Program-made: the position numbers and the translations under genes
The notes under the pieces: generated by a model
The model's database searches: none
What the model was told of the DNA's origin: nothing
Seen by the model: only the letters and a program-made list of their open reading frames with translations
From: Bradyrhizobium sp. Ghvi
GTDB lineage: Bacteria; Pseudomonadota; Alphaproteobacteria; Rhizobiales; Xanthobacteraceae
Reading direction: 5' to 3'
Assembly: GCF_900115265.1 (NCBI RefSeq)
Contig: NZ_FOVU01000012.1
Location: 111,246 to 175,245 of the forward strand
Length of the DNA: 64,000 nucleotides
Part shown: piece after piece, positions 63,389 through 64,000 of the stretch
Position numbering within the stretch: position 1 is the stretch's first letter
How the letters are laid out: each line of letters starts with the position of its first letter

Positions 63389-64000
63389 CCGCGGGCTCCG
63401 GCCTCCCTCCTGCCAGTGTGTTCACAAGAGACCGCTCCTGAGCCGAGTCCTCTCAAACTGGCCGTGTGACCCTGTCTGGATGCAAAGTCCGCTTTGGTCC
63501 TATAGACTAGCGCCCAGGTCCGGCGGTAGCGCAAAAACTCGCGATGGGCCAGGCGACGGATTGCTTGTTAACAATCGGATCGCACCTGCTCCGTGTTCTG
63601 AGTGCTTTGCGCTGATGTTCGCGGAACTTGCGCTTGCCGCTGCGCCCGCTGGATTTGTGGTGCTAATCCTGCTTTCACCTCCGGAGATGGCAGCCATATT
63701 GTTGAGCCCGTCTCGACACTGTCGCGCGGCGATCAGGATGGAAGGCGTATTGCCTCACGTATCGATGCTCCCGGGCGCGATCGGTTGCCTCATTTATTTT
63801 GCTCCTGGCTTAGGTTGAGGAGGAGGCCGGGTGCGGAGATGGCCGGGGTTTCGGAGCGCCCGGCCTCCTCCGCTGGCAGCCGCTACATCATTGCGTTGTC
63901 GAGACCTCTGACCTTGGTGGCATTTTCTCCGTAGGAGCGAACAGCAGCGCATTCGCTTGCTCGCTGCGCCAGGATTTAAGCCGCCGTTGAAGCGTTCGAA
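63389..64000. other. 612-base stretch without recognisable gene
   Basis: Several open frames (for example 63602-63934 and 63480-63818) have irregular composition and no motif. I see no tRNA, repeat family or promoter. Likely non-coding or decayed island DNA. Confidence 0.5.

Noticed and set aside
63480..63934. Open frames after the P4-type integrase
   Set aside because: Overlapping frames, no ribosome site, no recognisable motif.

Overview
The window is a GC-rich alphaproteobacterial chromosome segment, most probably Bradyrhizobium or a close Nitrobacteraceae relative. The evidence is the gene content (rpoH, rpoD, dnaG, carA, carB, greA, trxB), a DnaG lacking its zinc ligands as I know from Rhizobiales, a dimeric-type chlorite-dismutase-like protein, a CtrA-type box, and many palindromic dispersed repeats of the kind that fill Bradyrhizobium intergenic regions. 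No rRNA and no CRISPR array were seen. The window opens inside a gene.

Layout. 0-9.4 kb is core chromosome: a pseudouridine synthase (partial), rpoH, a periplasmic amidase, a diguanylate cyclase, a 22-residue Lys/Ala mini-protein, a LysE exporter, a lone receiver domain, an SDR gene remnant, a lytic transglycosylase and small hypotheticals. 9.5-11.4 kb is a visibly AT-richer two-gene cassette: a three-cysteine Gp37/Gp68-like protein and its TcmP partner, probably acquired horizontally. 11.4-22.7 kb returns to core: rpoD and dnaG, a chlorite-dismutase-like gene, gamma-glutamylcyclotransferase, N-formylglutamate amidohydrolase, LysE, an LVIVD-repeat protein, and an ArsR-SRPBCC-SRPBCC operon with a clear palindromic operator.

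22.83-34.02 kb is the most striking region: an 11.2-kb integrated element between two copies of a 19-bp palindrome. It has a tyrosine integrase, an AlpA-like HTH protein, a ParB-like protein, a Prim-Pol/AAA replication protein, an iteron-like repeat cluster, an HK97-like major capsid protein candidate, a P27-like small terminase and several unknowns. I see no tail or lysis genes and no complete portal or large terminase. This looks like a phage satellite (capsid-carrying PICI-like) rather than a prophage.

34-53 kb is core again: a DUF2189 membrane protein, a hybrid sensor kinase, MarR plus acyl-CoA synthetase, a YqeY-like protein, carA, cupin, dps, methyltransferase, an aberrant tRNA-Cys-like gene, a divergent ArsR/MFS pair with twin operators, carB, greA, Lrp, trxB and LysR. 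53-64 kb is more accessory: an intergenic region with two terminators and a candidate small RNA, a DapA-family enzyme, two mini membrane proteins, ParA, an AEC transporter, a lipoprotein gene flanked by duplicated AEC 3' sequence, a GrlR-like protein, a C45 acyltransferase, a decapitated HigB toxin with an intact HigA antitoxin, and the left edge of a second island marked by a tRNA 3' fragment and a P4-type integrase. That island appears to run off the right end.

How the parts work together. rpoH, rpoD and dnaG supply sigma factors and primase, and carA/carB make carbamoyl phosphate from separate loci. Three regulatory modules can be read directly: ArsR-SRPBCC with a palindrome in its promoter spacer, ArsR/MFS with two identical GTTCAA-N6-TTGAAC sites, and two dispersed repeats that each present a promoter-like hexamer pair toward the gene downstream. 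Functions are inferred from sequence reading only; no database search was run.
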